A stretch of 51,850 bases of DNA, taken from contig NZ_JASISU010000008.1 of NCBI RefSeq assembly GCF_030063285.1, positions 1-51,850 of the forward strand, written 5' to 3'. The notes under the pieces are model-generated. The model was given only the letters and a program-made list of their open reading frames with translations. It did no database searches and had not been told where the DNA came from. Made by a program: the position numbers and the translations under genes. Each line of letters starts with the position of its first letter. The first letter of the stretch is position 1. Origin of the DNA: Pseudarthrobacter sp. PS3-L1. Its GTDB lineage: Bacteria; Actinomycetota; Actinomycetes; Actinomycetales; Micrococcaceae. This document shows positions 41,991 to 51,741 of this stretch, piece by piece.

Positions 41991-44084
41991 TTGCACACCT
42001 TCACTGAGAGCGACCCTACGGTCCGCGGGGCGGCTGAGCGGATGGCCAAGGAAAGCGCGTTCGCGCTCCTGCTGTTGCACACCGAGTCGGACCGGATCCT
42101 GGCTTCCAACAGTGCTGCGGATGTGCTTTTCGGCTACGAACCCGGTGGATTGGTCAACAGATCGATCCGCATGCTCATCGCAGGGTGGGATCCCCACGCC
42201 GTCGCCGGGTCCTCGCCCTTCCTTTCGCGCTGCCAGCAACTGAGCGGCCATAGCTTCGCCGCGGAAGTCCACCTCTCAGACCCAGATGAAACACCGGAAC
42301 GAGTGGTTACCGTCCGCCTCCTCACGGACGACACCTCGCCTGCACCAGCACAGGCCGGGAGCCCGCAGCTTCAGGAGTTGGTCTCCCTCCTGAATGCAAC
42401 GCTGGAGTCGACAGCTGATGGACTTCTGGTCGTCTCTTCCAACGGCGTGATAACGGGGGTCAACTCACGCTTCGCCACCCTGTGGGGGATCCCGTCGACC
42501 GTCCTGGCAGCACACGACGACCAGGCAGTCATGGCCCTGGTACTGGAACAGCTCATCAGTCCCGACGCCTTCCTGGAAAAAGTCACAGAGCTCTATTCCC
42601 AGCCCCTGGCAGAGAGCTTGGATGTGCTCAAATTCCACGACGGCCGCGTCTTCGAAAGATTCTCGAGGCCCCAGCTCGTGGCGGATCGCGTGGTAGGACG
42701 CGTCTGGAGTTTCCGTGACATCACCTCACAGCGCAGGGCCGAAAAGAAAGCCAAATCTGCGCTCCGGAAACTGCGCAGGAGGGCCGAGGACCTCAAACAA
42801 CTCGCCTACACGGACCCGTTGACGGGGCTGGGTAACAGGGCTCTTTTTAACGAGGTATTGACGGCTGCCCACTCAGACGGCGAAGGGGCCGGAACAACTG
42901 TCATGCTCTTGGACCTTGACGATTTCAAAGAGGTCAATGATATCCACGGTCACCAGGCCGGTGATCGCCTCCTGATCGACATTGCGCACAAACTGAGCGG
43001 CTGCATTCCTGAAACGGGGACCATCGCCCGCTTGGGCGGAGATGAGTTTGTGATTCTCCTCCCCCCCGGCATCGATTCAACGTCCGTTGCGCAGAACCTT
43101 CTGCAGACAGTCCATCAGCCGGTTGACATCGACGGCACAGTGATCCTGCCGAGCCTCAGCATGGGACTAGCGGATGCCCAGTGTGACTCGTACCCCCAGA
43201 ACGCGGCCTCAGACCTGTTGCGCCGCGCCGACATCGCCATGTATGCGGCAAAAATGGCGGGCAAGAACCAATTCATCAGGTTCCAGGCCGCCATGATGGA
43301 AAAACTCGTGGCCCGGACAGAACTCCAGGAGACGCTCCGCTCAGCGGTCCGCAACCGGGAAATCTCACCCTACTTCCAGTCAGTCCACCACCGCGATGGA
43401 CCTGTCCGCCAGTACGAGGCGCTTGCCCGGTGGAAAAAAGGGGACGCATACTGCCCGCCCGATATCTTCATTGCAGAAGCTGAAGCCAGTGGGTTCATCA
43501 TTGACCTCGGGGCCCATATCCTGGATCGGGCGTGCCGGGAGATGGCACCCTGGCTGCAGGATGATCCGGCCCGAAGTATCGCTGTCAACGTTTCCGGCAT
43601 CCAGATCCGGGAACGCTTGTTTGCGGAACGCGTCCTGTCGGCCGTGAAACTCAACGGCGTTTCCCCGCGGCAGCTTGTCCTGGAGGTCACGGAAAGCCTC
43701 TTCCTTGACGAAAGTGCGGAGGTCATCCATCAACTACAATCCCTCCGGTCCGAGGGCGTCCGGATTTCCCTTGACGATTTTGGGATCGGCTACTCTTCCT
43801 TCGCCAGGCTGCAGACCCTGCCGGTTGACACGGTAAAGCTGGACAAATCGTTCATCAGCGTCATCCAACAGGCCTCAGACAGGTCACCCGTCCTGGAATC
43901 CATGATCGTCATGGCCCACAATCTCGGTCTCACTGTGACAGCAGAGGGGGTAGAAACGGAGCTGCAGGCTCAATATCTCTACGACATGGGCTGCGACTAC
44001 CTCCAGGGCTTCCTCTACTCTGAAGCCGTCCCTGCCCACAAGATCCCCGGCAGGGCAGGGCAGCGGCAGGCGTCCAATCCCTAA
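41991..44084 (+). CDS. PAS-GGDEF-EAL cyclic-di-GMP turnover protein
   Basis: The product has 697 residues from TTG 41991 (AGGGGA 4 nt upstream). The frame extends to TTG 41946, which has poorer spacing; TATCTT at 41933-41938 may be the -10. N-terminal sensory part: one PAS-like region (about 20-115) and a second (about 130-250). GGDEF domain about 265-425 with the intact motif RLGGDEFVIL (GGDEF at 349-353) and no RxxD inhibitory site. EAL domain about 445-685 with EAL at 476-478, NVSGIQI, EVTES, DDFGIGYSS, KLDKSFI and TAEGVET all intact. Both diguanylate cyclase and phosphodiesterase activities are possible. No TM segment is seen, so it is cytosolic. Confidence 0.93.
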   Translation: MHTFTESDPTVRGAAERMAKESAFALLLLHTESDRILASNSAADVLFGYEPGGLVNRSIRMLIAGWDPHAVAGSSPFLSRCQQLSGHSFAAEVHLSDPDETPERVVTVRLLTDDTSPAPAQAGSPQLQELVSLLNATLESTADGLLVVSSNGVITGVNSRFATLWGIPSTVLAAHDDQAVMALVLEQLISPDAFLEKVTELYSQPLAESLDVLKFHDGRVFERFSRPQLVADRVVGRVWSFRDITSQRRAEKKAKSALRKLRRRAEDLKQLAYTDPLTGLGNRALFNEVLTAAHSDGEGAGTTVMLLDLDDFKEVNDIHGHQAGDRLLIDIAHKLSGCIPETGTIARLGGDEFVILLPPGIDSTSVAQNLLQTVHQPVDIDGTVILPSLSMGLADAQCDSYPQNAASDLLRRADIAMYAAKMAGKNQFIRFQAAMMEKLVARTELQETLRSAVRNREISPYFQSVHHRDGPVRQYEALARWKKGDAYCPPDIFIAEAEASGFIIDLGAHILDRACREMAPWLQDDPARSIAVNVSGIQIRERLFAERVLSAVKLNGVSPRQLVLEVTESLFLDESAEVIHQLQSLRSEGVRISLDDFGIGYSSFARLQTLPVDTVKLDKSFISVIQQASDRSPVLESMIVMAHNLGLTVTAEGVETELQAQYLYDMGCDYLQGFLYSEAVPAHKIPGRAGQRQASNP

Positions 44085-44134
44085 ACACCCAGGGCTCTCC
44101 AAAAATCGTGGCGTTCAGCACTAAGCTGGCGTGC

Positions 44135-45883
44135 ATGGTCAAGAAAACCCCTGCAGAGAAGCTCGCCACCATCAAAGACGGGTACACCCTCGAGGGTGCC
44201 ACGATTGAGCTGGGTGCCGCCATCATCGACGGACAAATCCATAAGGAAGCCCAGGTCCGGCTTCCGCTGGCCATGATGAACAGGCATGGATTGGTTGCCG
44301 GGGCCACTGGTACCGGCAAGACAGTGACACTGCACATGATGGCCGAACAACTGTCAACAGCCGGCGTTCCGGTCTTCCTTGCTGATATTAAAGGCGACCT
44401 TTCCGGGTTGGCTACGGCAGCTGCCGGCAGCGAGAAACTGACAGCCCGCACCGAGGCACTGGGCCAGAACTGGTCGTCGTCGGCCTTCCCCGTAGAATTC
44501 CTGGCCCTCGGTGGCGACGGCAACGGCATCCCCGTGCGTGCCACCGTGACGTCCTTTGGGCCCATCCTGCTCTCCCGTGTGATGGAACTCAACGACACCC
44601 AAGAGTCCAGCCTGCAGCTGGTGTTCCACTTTGCCGACAAAAACAACCTTGAACTGATCGACCTCAAGGACCTTCGGGCAGTTATCTCCTTTCTCACCTC
44701 CGCTGAGGGAAAAGAAGCGCTTGCGGAACTCGGCGGGCTCTCCAAGGCCACCGCGGGCGTAATCCTGCGCGAACTGGTCAACCTGGAAGCCCAGGGATTG
44801 GAGAAGTTCTTTGGTGAACCCGAGTTCGACACAGCGGAACTGCTCCGTACCGCACCGGACGGCCGGGGCGTCATTTCGTGCCTGGAGCTACCCACCCTGC
44901 AGACCAAACCGATGCTGTTTTCCACCTTTTTGATGTGGCTCCTGGCAGACCTCTTTGAGGACCTCCCGGAAGCCGGTGACCTTGAGAAACCCAAGCTGGT
45001 ATTTTTCCTGGACGAGGCGCACCTGCTGTTCAACGGAGCATCCAAGGCATTCCTGTCCGCCATCACCACCACAGTCCGGCTCATCCGGTCCAAGGGCGTC
45101 GGCATCTTCTTCGTCACGCAGACCCCCAAAGATGTTCCAGCCGACGTGCTGGGCCAGCTGGCCAACAGGATTCAACACGCGCTACGCGCCTTTACCCCTG
45201 AAGATGCCAAAGCGCTCAAAGCAACAGTGTCCACGTTTCCGGTCAGCGACTACGACCTTGAGGAAACACTCACCTCCGCAGGCATTGGCGAGGCCGTCAT
45301 CACTGTCATGAATGAAAAGGGCGCTCCAACGCCTGTTGCCTTGACCCGGCTCCGCGCACCGCAGTCAGTCATGGGGCCCAGCGAACAGACAACCATGGAA
45401 AAAACCATTGCAGCCTCGGAACTCCTGGCAAAGTACGGCACGGCAGTGGACAACATTTCCGCCTACGAGAAACTTACCGGCAAGGGCGCGCCAACCACTG
45501 GCGCTCCCGCGCCGGGAGCGCCGACGGTTCCCACCGGCCAGGCACAAACGCCCGGTAACACCATCGACGCCGAAGCCCGTCGGATCGAGGAAGAGATTCT
45601 GGGCCGTCCCAGCAGCCGCCCCCTGCCCGCTCCCCTGCCGGAGCAGCAAGTGGAATCTGGAAACCCTGCGGGCAGTCCCCAGCCTCCAGCCAAGCGCACA
45701 CCAGCGCAGCCCCCAACCCAGGCGCGTCCTCAGCAGGGCGGCGGCGTAGCAGGGGACATCGCCGACGCCCTCGGTGGAGCCCTGGGTGGTGGCCTGAAAT
45801 CCATGGTCCGCTCCATGGGAACACAGTTGGGACGCGAACTCCTCCGCGGAGTCTTCGGCACCTCGTCCCGACGCCGACGCTGA
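44135..45883 (+). CDS. HerA-like helicase, DUF853 / YjgR family
   Basis: The product has 582 residues from ATG 44135; GTG 44108 is in frame but has no ribosome-binding site, while TAAGCT (44122-44127) lies 7 nt before the ATG and suggests a leaderless transcript. Walker A is GATGTGKT (56-63), Walker B KLVFFLDEAHLLF (about 283-295) and VTQTPKDVP carries the sensor region. The DUF853 C-terminal part ends in a Pro/Ala/Gln-rich low-complexity linker (about 450-540) and a basic tail (SSRRRR). YjgR-type proteins are hexameric ATPases of uncertain role, related to the HerA/FtsK superfamily. Confidence 0.92.
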   Translation: MVKKTPAEKLATIKDGYTLEGATIELGAAIIDGQIHKEAQVRLPLAMMNRHGLVAGATGTGKTVTLHMMAEQLSTAGVPVFLADIKGDLSGLATAAAGSEKLTARTEALGQNWSSSAFPVEFLALGGDGNGIPVRATVTSFGPILLSRVMELNDTQESSLQLVFHFADKNNLELIDLKDLRAVISFLTSAEGKEALAELGGLSKATAGVILRELVNLEAQGLEKFFGEPEFDTAELLRTAPDGRGVISCLELPTLQTKPMLFSTFLMWLLADLFEDLPEAGDLEKPKLVFFLDEAHLLFNGASKAFLSAITTTVRLIRSKGVGIFFVTQTPKDVPADVLGQLANRIQHALRAFTPEDAKALKATVSTFPVSDYDLEETLTSAGIGEAVITVMNEKGAPTPVALTRLRAPQSVMGPSEQTTMEKTIAASELLAKYGTAVDNISAYEKLTGKGAPTTGAPAPGAPTVPTGQAQTPGNTIDAEARRIEEEILGRPSSRPLPAPLPEQQVESGNPAGSPQPPAKRTPAQPPTQARPQQGGGVAGDIADALGGALGGGLKSMVRSMGTQLGRELLRGVFGTSSRRRR

Positions 45884-45914
45884 CCATCAGAACGACTCAA
45901 CAGCGGTAATAAGC

Positions 45915-46937
45915 ATGCTTGCAGGTAACGTAAGGGACGTGCAGAAAAGTCAGGTATTGGTCAAAATCGCGGCCGGATGGCTCCTCGGGCTGATGCTTGC
46001 CGTGGCAGCAGCCGTCGTGGCGGTGAACGTGGTCAACGGATCTATGGCCAGTCCACAGCAGCCTGTGCGCGAATACCTCGCGGCACTGCAGAACGGTGAG
46101 GGCGGCAAGGCGCTGGGCATCCTCCGCGCGTCAGTGCCGGAGTCCGACGCCTCCATGCTGGACGGAACCGCGCTGCAGACCGCCGCCAACAGGGTGTCAG
46201 ACGTCACTGTGGGCGACGCCGAGGACCGCCCCGAAAACCAGGTGATGGTCCCGGTCGACTACACCATTAACGGCACCCAGCTCAGAACTGAGTTCCTCCT
46301 GGAGAAGACGGGGACAGAGTGGCTCTTCTTTAATACGTGGGCCTTTGTTCCAGCCGCGCTTCCCACAGTGGACGTGAGCGTCGTCAACGCGGTGGAAGCC
46401 ACAGTCAACGGCGTCCCAGTCAACATGCCCCAGGGAAAAAACACCTTCGCAGTTTTTTACCCTGGCGAGTACGAGGCTGCGCTCAAGGGGAAATACTTCT
46501 CTGCCACCCCCAGCAAAGCCGCAGTCACTGACAGGGCGGCACCAGCGGCGGCCCTGAACCTCCTTACGACAGCCACGGAGGCCCTACGCAAAGAAGTCAG
46601 CGGCAAGGTCAATGGCTTCCTCGACGACTGCGCAGCCAAGGCCACCGAGGACCAGCGGCTGCAGCCCAATTGCCCCTTCTATCAGGTCAACAACAACAGC
46701 GTTATCCCGGGAAGCATCAAGTGGGCCGTCACCACCTACCCGGAGATCAGTGTTGACCCCTTCGACGGACGATGGGTGGTGGCACCCCTGGATGGAAAGG
46801 CAACGGTGACGGGCCGGCAAGTCGACCTCTTCACGGGCGTCGAGTTCCCGCTCGACGAAGCAGTGCCTTTCAGCTTCACCACGCGCCTCGATGTTGCGGG
46901 AAATACCATCACCGTCACCCCCATCGTTAACTTCTGA
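45915..46937 (+). CDS. Membrane-anchored extracytoplasmic protein of unknown function
   Basis: The product has up to 340 residues. One TM helix lies near the N-terminus (VLVKIAAGWLLGLMLAVAAA), so the body is outside. The body shows repeated lipocalin/NTF2-like features (VREYLAALQNGEGGKALGIL; VPVDYTINGTQLRTEFLLEK; LFFNTWAFV) and a later 'NVVEATVNGVPV'-type beta domain, with two Cys (about 239 and 253) that may form a disulfide. Start 45915 is uncertain: GTG 45939 has TAACGT 7 nt upstream and gives a tighter N-terminus. It resembles actinobacterial conserved zinc-ribbon-less TcaA-like proteins; the identification is weak. It follows the HerA gene by 31 bp. Confidence 0.65.
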   Translation: MLAGNVRDVQKSQVLVKIAAGWLLGLMLAVAAAVVAVNVVNGSMASPQQPVREYLAALQNGEGGKALGILRASVPESDASMLDGTALQTAANRVSDVTVGDAEDRPENQVMVPVDYTINGTQLRTEFLLEKTGTEWLFFNTWAFVPAALPTVDVSVVNAVEATVNGVPVNMPQGKNTFAVFYPGEYEAALKGKYFSATPSKAAVTDRAAPAAALNLLTTATEALRKEVSGKVNGFLDDCAAKATEDQRLQPNCPFYQVNNNSVIPGSIKWAVTTYPEISVDPFDGRWVVAPLDGKATVTGRQVDLFTGVEFPLDEAVPFSFTTRLDVAGNTITVTPIVNF

Positions 46938-46941
46938 GAGG

Positions 46942-48927
46942 TCAGTCCATCCCGCGAAGATCCAGGACCAGCTCGGATTCTCCGTCTGCCTGAATCGACA
47001 CCGGGATGCCCCAATCCTGTTGGTACAGATGGCAGGCCGCGTGATCGGGGATCTCGCCGTCCTCGGTCTCTGGCCCATCGCAGGCCGCAGCACGCGCGGT
47101 AATGTGCAGGATTCCTTCCGGGACATCGCCGGAGAGCTCGAGGGTTCGCTGCAGGCCCACCGATGTGCCGCCGCCGGAAACCAGCAGCTCGGGCGGAGTG
47201 GAGGAGATCTTCAGCTGCGTTGGGTCACCCCAGCGGTTGTCCAGCTTCTGCCCCGTAGGTGCGCTGAAGCGCACCGTAAGCTCCAGCGGACCAGCAGCCA
47301 TGGGACTCTTGGGCCGTTGCGTCTGGGACGCTCCTTCATCCACCTGCTGGGCTTCCTTGGGGATCGGGACGTACGTCAGTTGGTGACGGTTGGCTTCCAC
47401 CACCACCAGCAACGGCTCCGCACCCGCCACGTGCGTGTGGTCCACGATGACGTCAGAGGGCTCAGCCAATCCACGCGCCAACGTGGAGACGCTCTGCGTT
47501 GCAGGGTCATAGCGGCGGACAGCACCGTTGTAGGTGTCGGCAATCGCAACGGAGCCGTCCGGCAATACAGTGACACCCAAAGGGTGCTGCAGGCGCGCTT
47601 CCGCTGCCGGACCGTCCCGGAAGCCGAAGTCGAATAGTCCCTGGCCTACGGCCGTCTCCACTGAGATGACACCCTCAGCGTCAAAAACAAGCTTGCGAAG
47701 GGACGACGTCTCAGAGTCAGCAACCCAGATGCTGCCGTCCGTGCCTTCAGCAAGCCCTGAGGACTGGGCGAACCACGATTCGTGGGCAGGCCCGTCCAGG
47801 AGTCCTTCCAGTCCGTTGCCGGCAATGATCTGGACAGCACCGGTGGTGGGGCTGAAGCTGAAAATCTGGTGGACCCCGGCCATAGCCACAACTACGGCGT
47901 CGAGCGTGCTGGACCAGACAACGTCCCACGGCGAGCTCAAGGAGACGGCCAACGGGTCCGCGCCCAGGGCGCCAACAAGGCCTGCTCCGTCGTCATCCAC
48001 GCGGGCAGGGCCGGTTTCGAGCAACCGCTGCACGCCGTTGCCAGCCAACGTGGTTACTGTACCGGTGCTTAGTGACAACCCACGAAGGCGGTGGTTGACG
48101 GAGTCGGCAATCACGACGTCGTACCCCACGGTAGCGGCCACCTCACCAGGGAGCAGCACCAGGCCCTGCGGTTCGTTGAACTGCGCGACGGCGGTGTCCC
48201 CCACCGCACTCCCGTCGCTGAATCCCTTGGTCCCGGTACCGAAAGTGGCCAGCACCGATTCGAAATCTGTCCCCAGCTCCACGACCCGGTGATGCCCGGT
48301 GTCTGTGACCAGCCAGGACCCGGCGTCGTCCGTTCCTGCTGTTGCTCCGGCGCTTCCGCGCCCGGCTGGCAGGTAGAGGGCCTTGCCCGGGAAACGGAGC
48401 GTGCCCGAAGTTGCTGGAGGTGCCACGTAGGGGCCATCTCCGCGATGCAGTGTCCCCTTGGCCTCGTGCTCGGCGATCAGCTCAGGGATCAGGACAGCCA
48501 GACCATCAGCGTGACCTTCACCAGAGAGGTGCGCAACGATGTATCCCTCAGGATCAACCACCACAAGCGTCGGCCACGCCCGGGCCGTATAGGCCTTCCA
48601 GGTTTCCAGTTCCGGATCATCCAACACAGGGTGCTGGATGTCGTAACGCTCCACGGCAGCCGCCAGGGCTACGGGATCAGCCTCGTGTTCGAACTTGGGC
48701 GAATGCACGCCAACGGTCACCAGGACATCCGAGTACTGTTCCTCAAGGGGACGCAGCTCGTCAAGGACGTGCAGGCAGTTGATGCAGCAGAATGTCCAGA
48801 AATCGAGGAGTACAATTTTTCCGCGCAGTGCCTCAAGGTCCAGCGACTTCCCACCGGTGTTGAGCCAGTTGCGGCCCGTCAGTTCAGAAGCGCGTACCCG
48901 GTGTTGGGTGCGTACAGTTTCGCTCAT
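46942..48927 (-). CDS. Thioredoxin-like / NHL-repeat protein (NHLRC2-like)
   Basis: The product has 661 residues with GGAAGG upstream. The thioredoxin-like domain (about 15-165) has FWTFCCINCLHVLDEL, that is Cys47-Cys48-x-x-Cys51, the CCINC motif typical of this family in place of CxxC. NHL beta-propeller repeats follow (about 190-540; SWLVTDTGHHRVVELG, NEPQGLVLLPGE, PLGVTVLPDGSVAIADTYNGAVRRYD). A C-terminal beta domain (about 560-661) closes the protein. There is no signal peptide, so it is cytosolic. It is encoded 18 bp downstream of ctaG-copD on the same strand, suggesting a link to copper or cytochrome oxidase maturation. Confidence 0.9.
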   Translation of the reverse strand: MSETVRTQHRVRASELTGRNWLNTGGKSLDLEALRGKIVLLDFWTFCCINCLHVLDELRPLEEQYSDVLVTVGVHSPKFEHEADPVALAAAVERYDIQHPVLDDPELETWKAYTARAWPTLVVVDPEGYIVAHLSGEGHADGLAVLIPELIAEHEAKGTLHRGDGPYVAPPATSGTLRFPGKALYLPAGRGSAGATAGTDDAGSWLVTDTGHHRVVELGTDFESVLATFGTGTKGFSDGSAVGDTAVAQFNEPQGLVLLPGEVAATVGYDVVIADSVNHRLRGLSLSTGTVTTLAGNGVQRLLETGPARVDDDGAGLVGALGADPLAVSLSSPWDVVWSSTLDAVVVAMAGVHQIFSFSPTTGAVQIIAGNGLEGLLDGPAHESWFAQSSGLAEGTDGSIWVADSETSSLRKLVFDAEGVISVETAVGQGLFDFGFRDGPAAEARLQHPLGVTVLPDGSVAIADTYNGAVRRYDPATQSVSTLARGLAEPSDVIVDHTHVAGAEPLLVVVEANRHQLTYVPIPKEAQQVDEGASQTQRPKSPMAAGPLELTVRFSAPTGQKLDNRWGDPTQLKISSTPPELLVSGGGTSVGLQRTLELSGDVPEGILHITARAAACDGPETEDGEIPDHAACHLYQQDWGIPVSIQADGESELVLDLRGMD

Positions 48928-48945
48928 CAGCGTCCTTCCAAGGTT

Positions 48946-51084
48946 CTATTCACGGCCGGGCTGGCGGGCGTCGCGCTCCGCCAGCTTGGCAAACATATTG
49001 TTGTAAGCGGTCAGGTCGGCGTCGTTATTCCTGTCAGCTGCCCGATCAACGCGCCGCTTCTCCTTCTCATCAGAGCGCGACCACATGATTGCCACGCCAA
49101 TGGCCACCAGAAGGGTCGGAACTTCACCCACACCCCAGGCCACGGCCCCACCAACCTGCTGGTCCATGAGGGCAGACTGCCCCCAATCCCTGCCCAGGTT
49201 GCCGAAGTAGTCAGCGGCAAGAAGGCCCGTCCCGCCCATGATGGCCACACCAAAGAAGGCATGGAACCCCATGGTGGCCAGCAGGAGCAGAAGTCGCATG
49301 GGGTACGGTGCACGCCGGGGCAGTGGATCCGTTCCGATCATGGTGAGGATGAAAATATATCCCGTGAGGGTGAAGTGGACATTCATCAGGACATGCCCCA
49401 CATGCTCCCGCATGGCAAAACCGAAGATGTCTGAGTAGTAGAAGATGATGATCGAGCCGGCGAAGTTGGCCGCCGCGAACAGCGGGTGGGTCACCAGTTG
49501 GGAGAACTTTGACTGAATGAAAATCAGGATCCACTCGCGCAGGCCTCGCGAACCGTCACCCCTGGGAGTCAGTGCGCGCAGGGCCAGCGTCATGGGCGCT
49601 CCCAACACCAGGAAGATCGGCGCGACCATTGTCAGCGCCATATGGTCCACCATGTGCGCAGAGAAGAGGATCCGGCCGTACACTGCTGGCGGTCCGGACG
49701 TGATGAAGGTCAGAACAATGAGTCCGACAACCCAGTTCACGGTGCGGAACCACTGCCATTTATCCCCACGGCGGCGGAGCTTGACCACACCAAGGATGTA
49801 GGCCACCAGTCCAACCAGCGCCACGGCAATACCGAGCCAGTCGAGGCGCCACTCCGTAAGCCAGCGTTCCGGAGTCAGTTCTGGCGGAAGATCGTAGCCG
49901 CTCAGGATAAAGGCTGGTGTTACATCCGGAGCGTAGGTGGTTACCTGTGGTGGCGCAGATCTGCCCAACGCGACGGCAATACCGGAGGTAGCTCCCATGA
50001 CGATGAGTTCCACCAGAATCAACTGCCACAGGACGCGCCTGGCGGACAGAAGGGATCCTTTACGGCTGAGCTGGGGGATCACCCATTGGCGATGCATGAA
50101 TCCAATAGCACCAAGAACCAGGGTTGCCGCTGTCTTGATGACGATCAACTGACCATAGGGAGACCCCAACAGATCTGCCCACGACGTCACCCGGATGCTT
50201 GCGTTGATGACGCCGGAGGCAAGAACCGTAAAAAACGCGAACCCGGCCAGCATGGAGAACCGACGAAGCGTACGTTCCGTGGCATCGCCCGGACGGCCGG
50301 CCTTGCTGTCAGCCACTTTTCCGTGCCGCCCTGCCAGGATCCCGGACAGCAGCGCCAGCATCACGATGCCACCCACCCACACGCTCACACCCAAGAGGTG
50401 CAGAGCCAACGAGTTGATGGCACCCTCATGGTCTGAAGAACTCGAGGAGTGCCCAATCAAAGCCGGGGGAATGAGGCCACCCATGGCCAGGATCAAGGTC
50501 AGAGCCAACCCCATCAGCGAACGCACGCCAAAAAGTACAGTTGTCACCAGTGCGGCAATGATGACAACAGCCAGCCAGGCCTGGCCGGTTTCAATTCCTG
50601 TCACAAAGTACACAAGCGCCTGCGTGAACTCGGTATCACTTGAAATTCCCTGGCCTGCAACATCTGCATAGGTCAGCACCAGGACGGCAACAGCGCTAAG
50701 CGTCCAGAACGCTCCAGCGATGGCCGTGACCATGACGGCGCGTGCAAACAGCGGATGCTCGTCCCCGCTGTCCTTACCGCGTCCACCGATCTTTCGCGGA
50801 AGAATTGCAACAGCAAAGATCAGTCCACCGATCACTGTCGACACAGCAATATTGTGGACCACCTTGCTGACAGGAAGGCCCCAGCGCACAAGGGCACCGG
50901 GATCGGAGACGGATCGTGACGCAGCCGCGCCAGAGTACAGAAGGGCCACTACAAGGGCCAGGAAGGCAACAACCGCTGCTGCTACCTGCCAACGTCCCGC
51001 AATACCGAGCACAGGCGTGATCGGAGGGCCCTTGGCCGGCAGGGGCTCTGGAGATGTGGCACGGGTTTTCGCTGCGGTTGGCAC
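48946..51084 (-). CDS. Copper resistance D (CopD) / cytochrome c oxidase assembly (CtaG, caa3-type) fusion
   Basis: The product has 712 residues from GTG 51084 (GGAAGG directly abuts the GTG; GACAAT 6 nt upstream would also fit a leaderless start). The N-terminal half (about 30-400) is CopD-like with around 8-9 TM helices (RRFSMLAGFAFFTVLASGVI, LIVIKTAATLVLGAIGFMHR). The C-terminal half (about 410-685) is a caa3_CtaG domain with about 7 TM helices and conserved AHMVDHMALTMVAPIFLVLG and EHVGHVLMNVHFTLTGYIF, whose His/Met residues may bind copper. The fusion is common in actinobacteria and probably delivers copper for oxidase CuA/CuB maturation. Confidence 0.93.
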   Translation of the reverse strand: MPTAAKTRATSPEPLPAKGPPITPVLGIAGRWQVAAAVVAFLALVVALLYSGAAASRSVSDPGALVRWGLPVSKVVHNIAVSTVIGGLIFAVAILPRKIGGRGKDSGDEHPLFARAVMVTAIAGAFWTLSAVAVLVLTYADVAGQGISSDTEFTQALVYFVTGIETGQAWLAVVIIAALVTTVLFGVRSLMGLALTLILAMGGLIPPALIGHSSSSSDHEGAINSLALHLLGVSVWVGGIVMLALLSGILAGRHGKVADSKAGRPGDATERTLRRFSMLAGFAFFTVLASGVINASIRVTSWADLLGSPYGQLIVIKTAATLVLGAIGFMHRQWVIPQLSRKGSLLSARRVLWQLILVELIVMGATSGIAVALGRSAPPQVTTYAPDVTPAFILSGYDLPPELTPERWLTEWRLDWLGIAVALVGLVAYILGVVKLRRRGDKWQWFRTVNWVVGLIVLTFITSGPPAVYGRILFSAHMVDHMALTMVAPIFLVLGAPMTLALRALTPRGDGSRGLREWILIFIQSKFSQLVTHPLFAAANFAGSIIIFYYSDIFGFAMREHVGHVLMNVHFTLTGYIFILTMIGTDPLPRRAPYPMRLLLLLATMGFHAFFGVAIMGGTGLLAADYFGNLGRDWGQSALMDQQVGGAVAWGVGEVPTLLVAIGVAIMWSRSDEKEKRRVDRAADRNNDADLTAYNNMFAKLAERDARQPGRE

Positions 51085-51132
51085 CCTTCCATTGTCCGCT
51101 ACGCATGCCTACCGGACGAATCCATGTTAAAC

Positions 51133-51168
51133 GACAGGAGCGGCAACCCGAAGGTTGCCGCTCCTGTC
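51133..51168. terminator. Strong hairpin between hup and copD-ctaG
   Basis: The arms GACAGGAGCGGCAAC (51133-51147) and GTTGCCGCTCCTGTC (51154-51168) pair perfectly. Read from the hup side, the loop is CTTCGG, the extra-stable UUCG tetraloop. It follows the hup stop by 17 bp and precedes the next minus-strand gene, so it should terminate hup transcripts. The T-run afterwards is only GTTTAAC. Confidence 0.85.
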
Positions 51169-51185
51169 AAAGCGTGGGGAAGAAG

Positions 51186-51473
51186 TTACTTCTTCTTGGC
51201 CACTGCAGCTTTCAGCTTGGAGCCTGCAGTCAGCTTGACGCTGTGGCCTGCCGCGATCTGGATTGTTTCGCCCGTCTGCGGGTTACGGCCGGTACGTGCC
51301 GCACGGTCGGTGCGCTCGACTGCAAGCCAGCCCGGGATGGTGATCTTCTCGCCAGCGGCGACAGAAGTTTCGAATACCTCGAACAGTGCGTCGAGGACTG
51401 AGTTGACGGCTGCCTGGCTGGTGCCGGCCTTGCCAGCTACCTCTGCAACAAGTTCACTACGGTTCTTAGCCAT
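51186..51473 (-). CDS. hup: Histone-like DNA-binding protein HU
   Basis: The product has 95 residues with AGGAGG 6 nt before the ATG. It is the full short HU fold: MAKNRSELVAEVAGKAGTSQ, a DNA-wrapping beta arm with ARTGRNPQTGETIQIAAGH (Arg/Asn/Pro wedge intact) and the C-terminal strand VKLTAGSKLKAAVAKKK. It lacks the long Lys/Ala-rich tail of mycobacterial HupB, so it is the short actinobacterial form. It has its own terminator and is a single-gene unit. The 270 bp upstream contain no other gene; a TTGCAG/TGATAG pair with a 17-bp spacer is a possible but weak promoter. Confidence 0.97.
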   Translation of the reverse strand: MAKNRSELVAEVAGKAGTSQAAVNSVLDALFEVFETSVAAGEKITIPGWLAVERTDRAARTGRNPQTGETIQIAAGHSVKLTAGSKLKAAVAKKK

Positions 51474-51741
51474 TGATGTCCTCCTGGACTGTCATGATGC
51501 GGGAGCCTGCAACGGTCTGTGTGCAAGCCACTGTTCGAAAACCTATCAGCTTGGGCGTCCACAGCCTGCAAATTCCGCGTGTTTCAGGCATTTTTTGACA
51601 AAAATCACGCTCTACAGCGTATTTTCGGCAAGCATTGCGCCCTCAGCAGAAGCTGCACGGGGCCCTGGCTGCGTTCTTGCTAGCGGGTGCCGGGGTTGGC
51701 GGGGTTGTGTGGTTGGTTGTGGTGTTGTGGTGTTAACGGGT

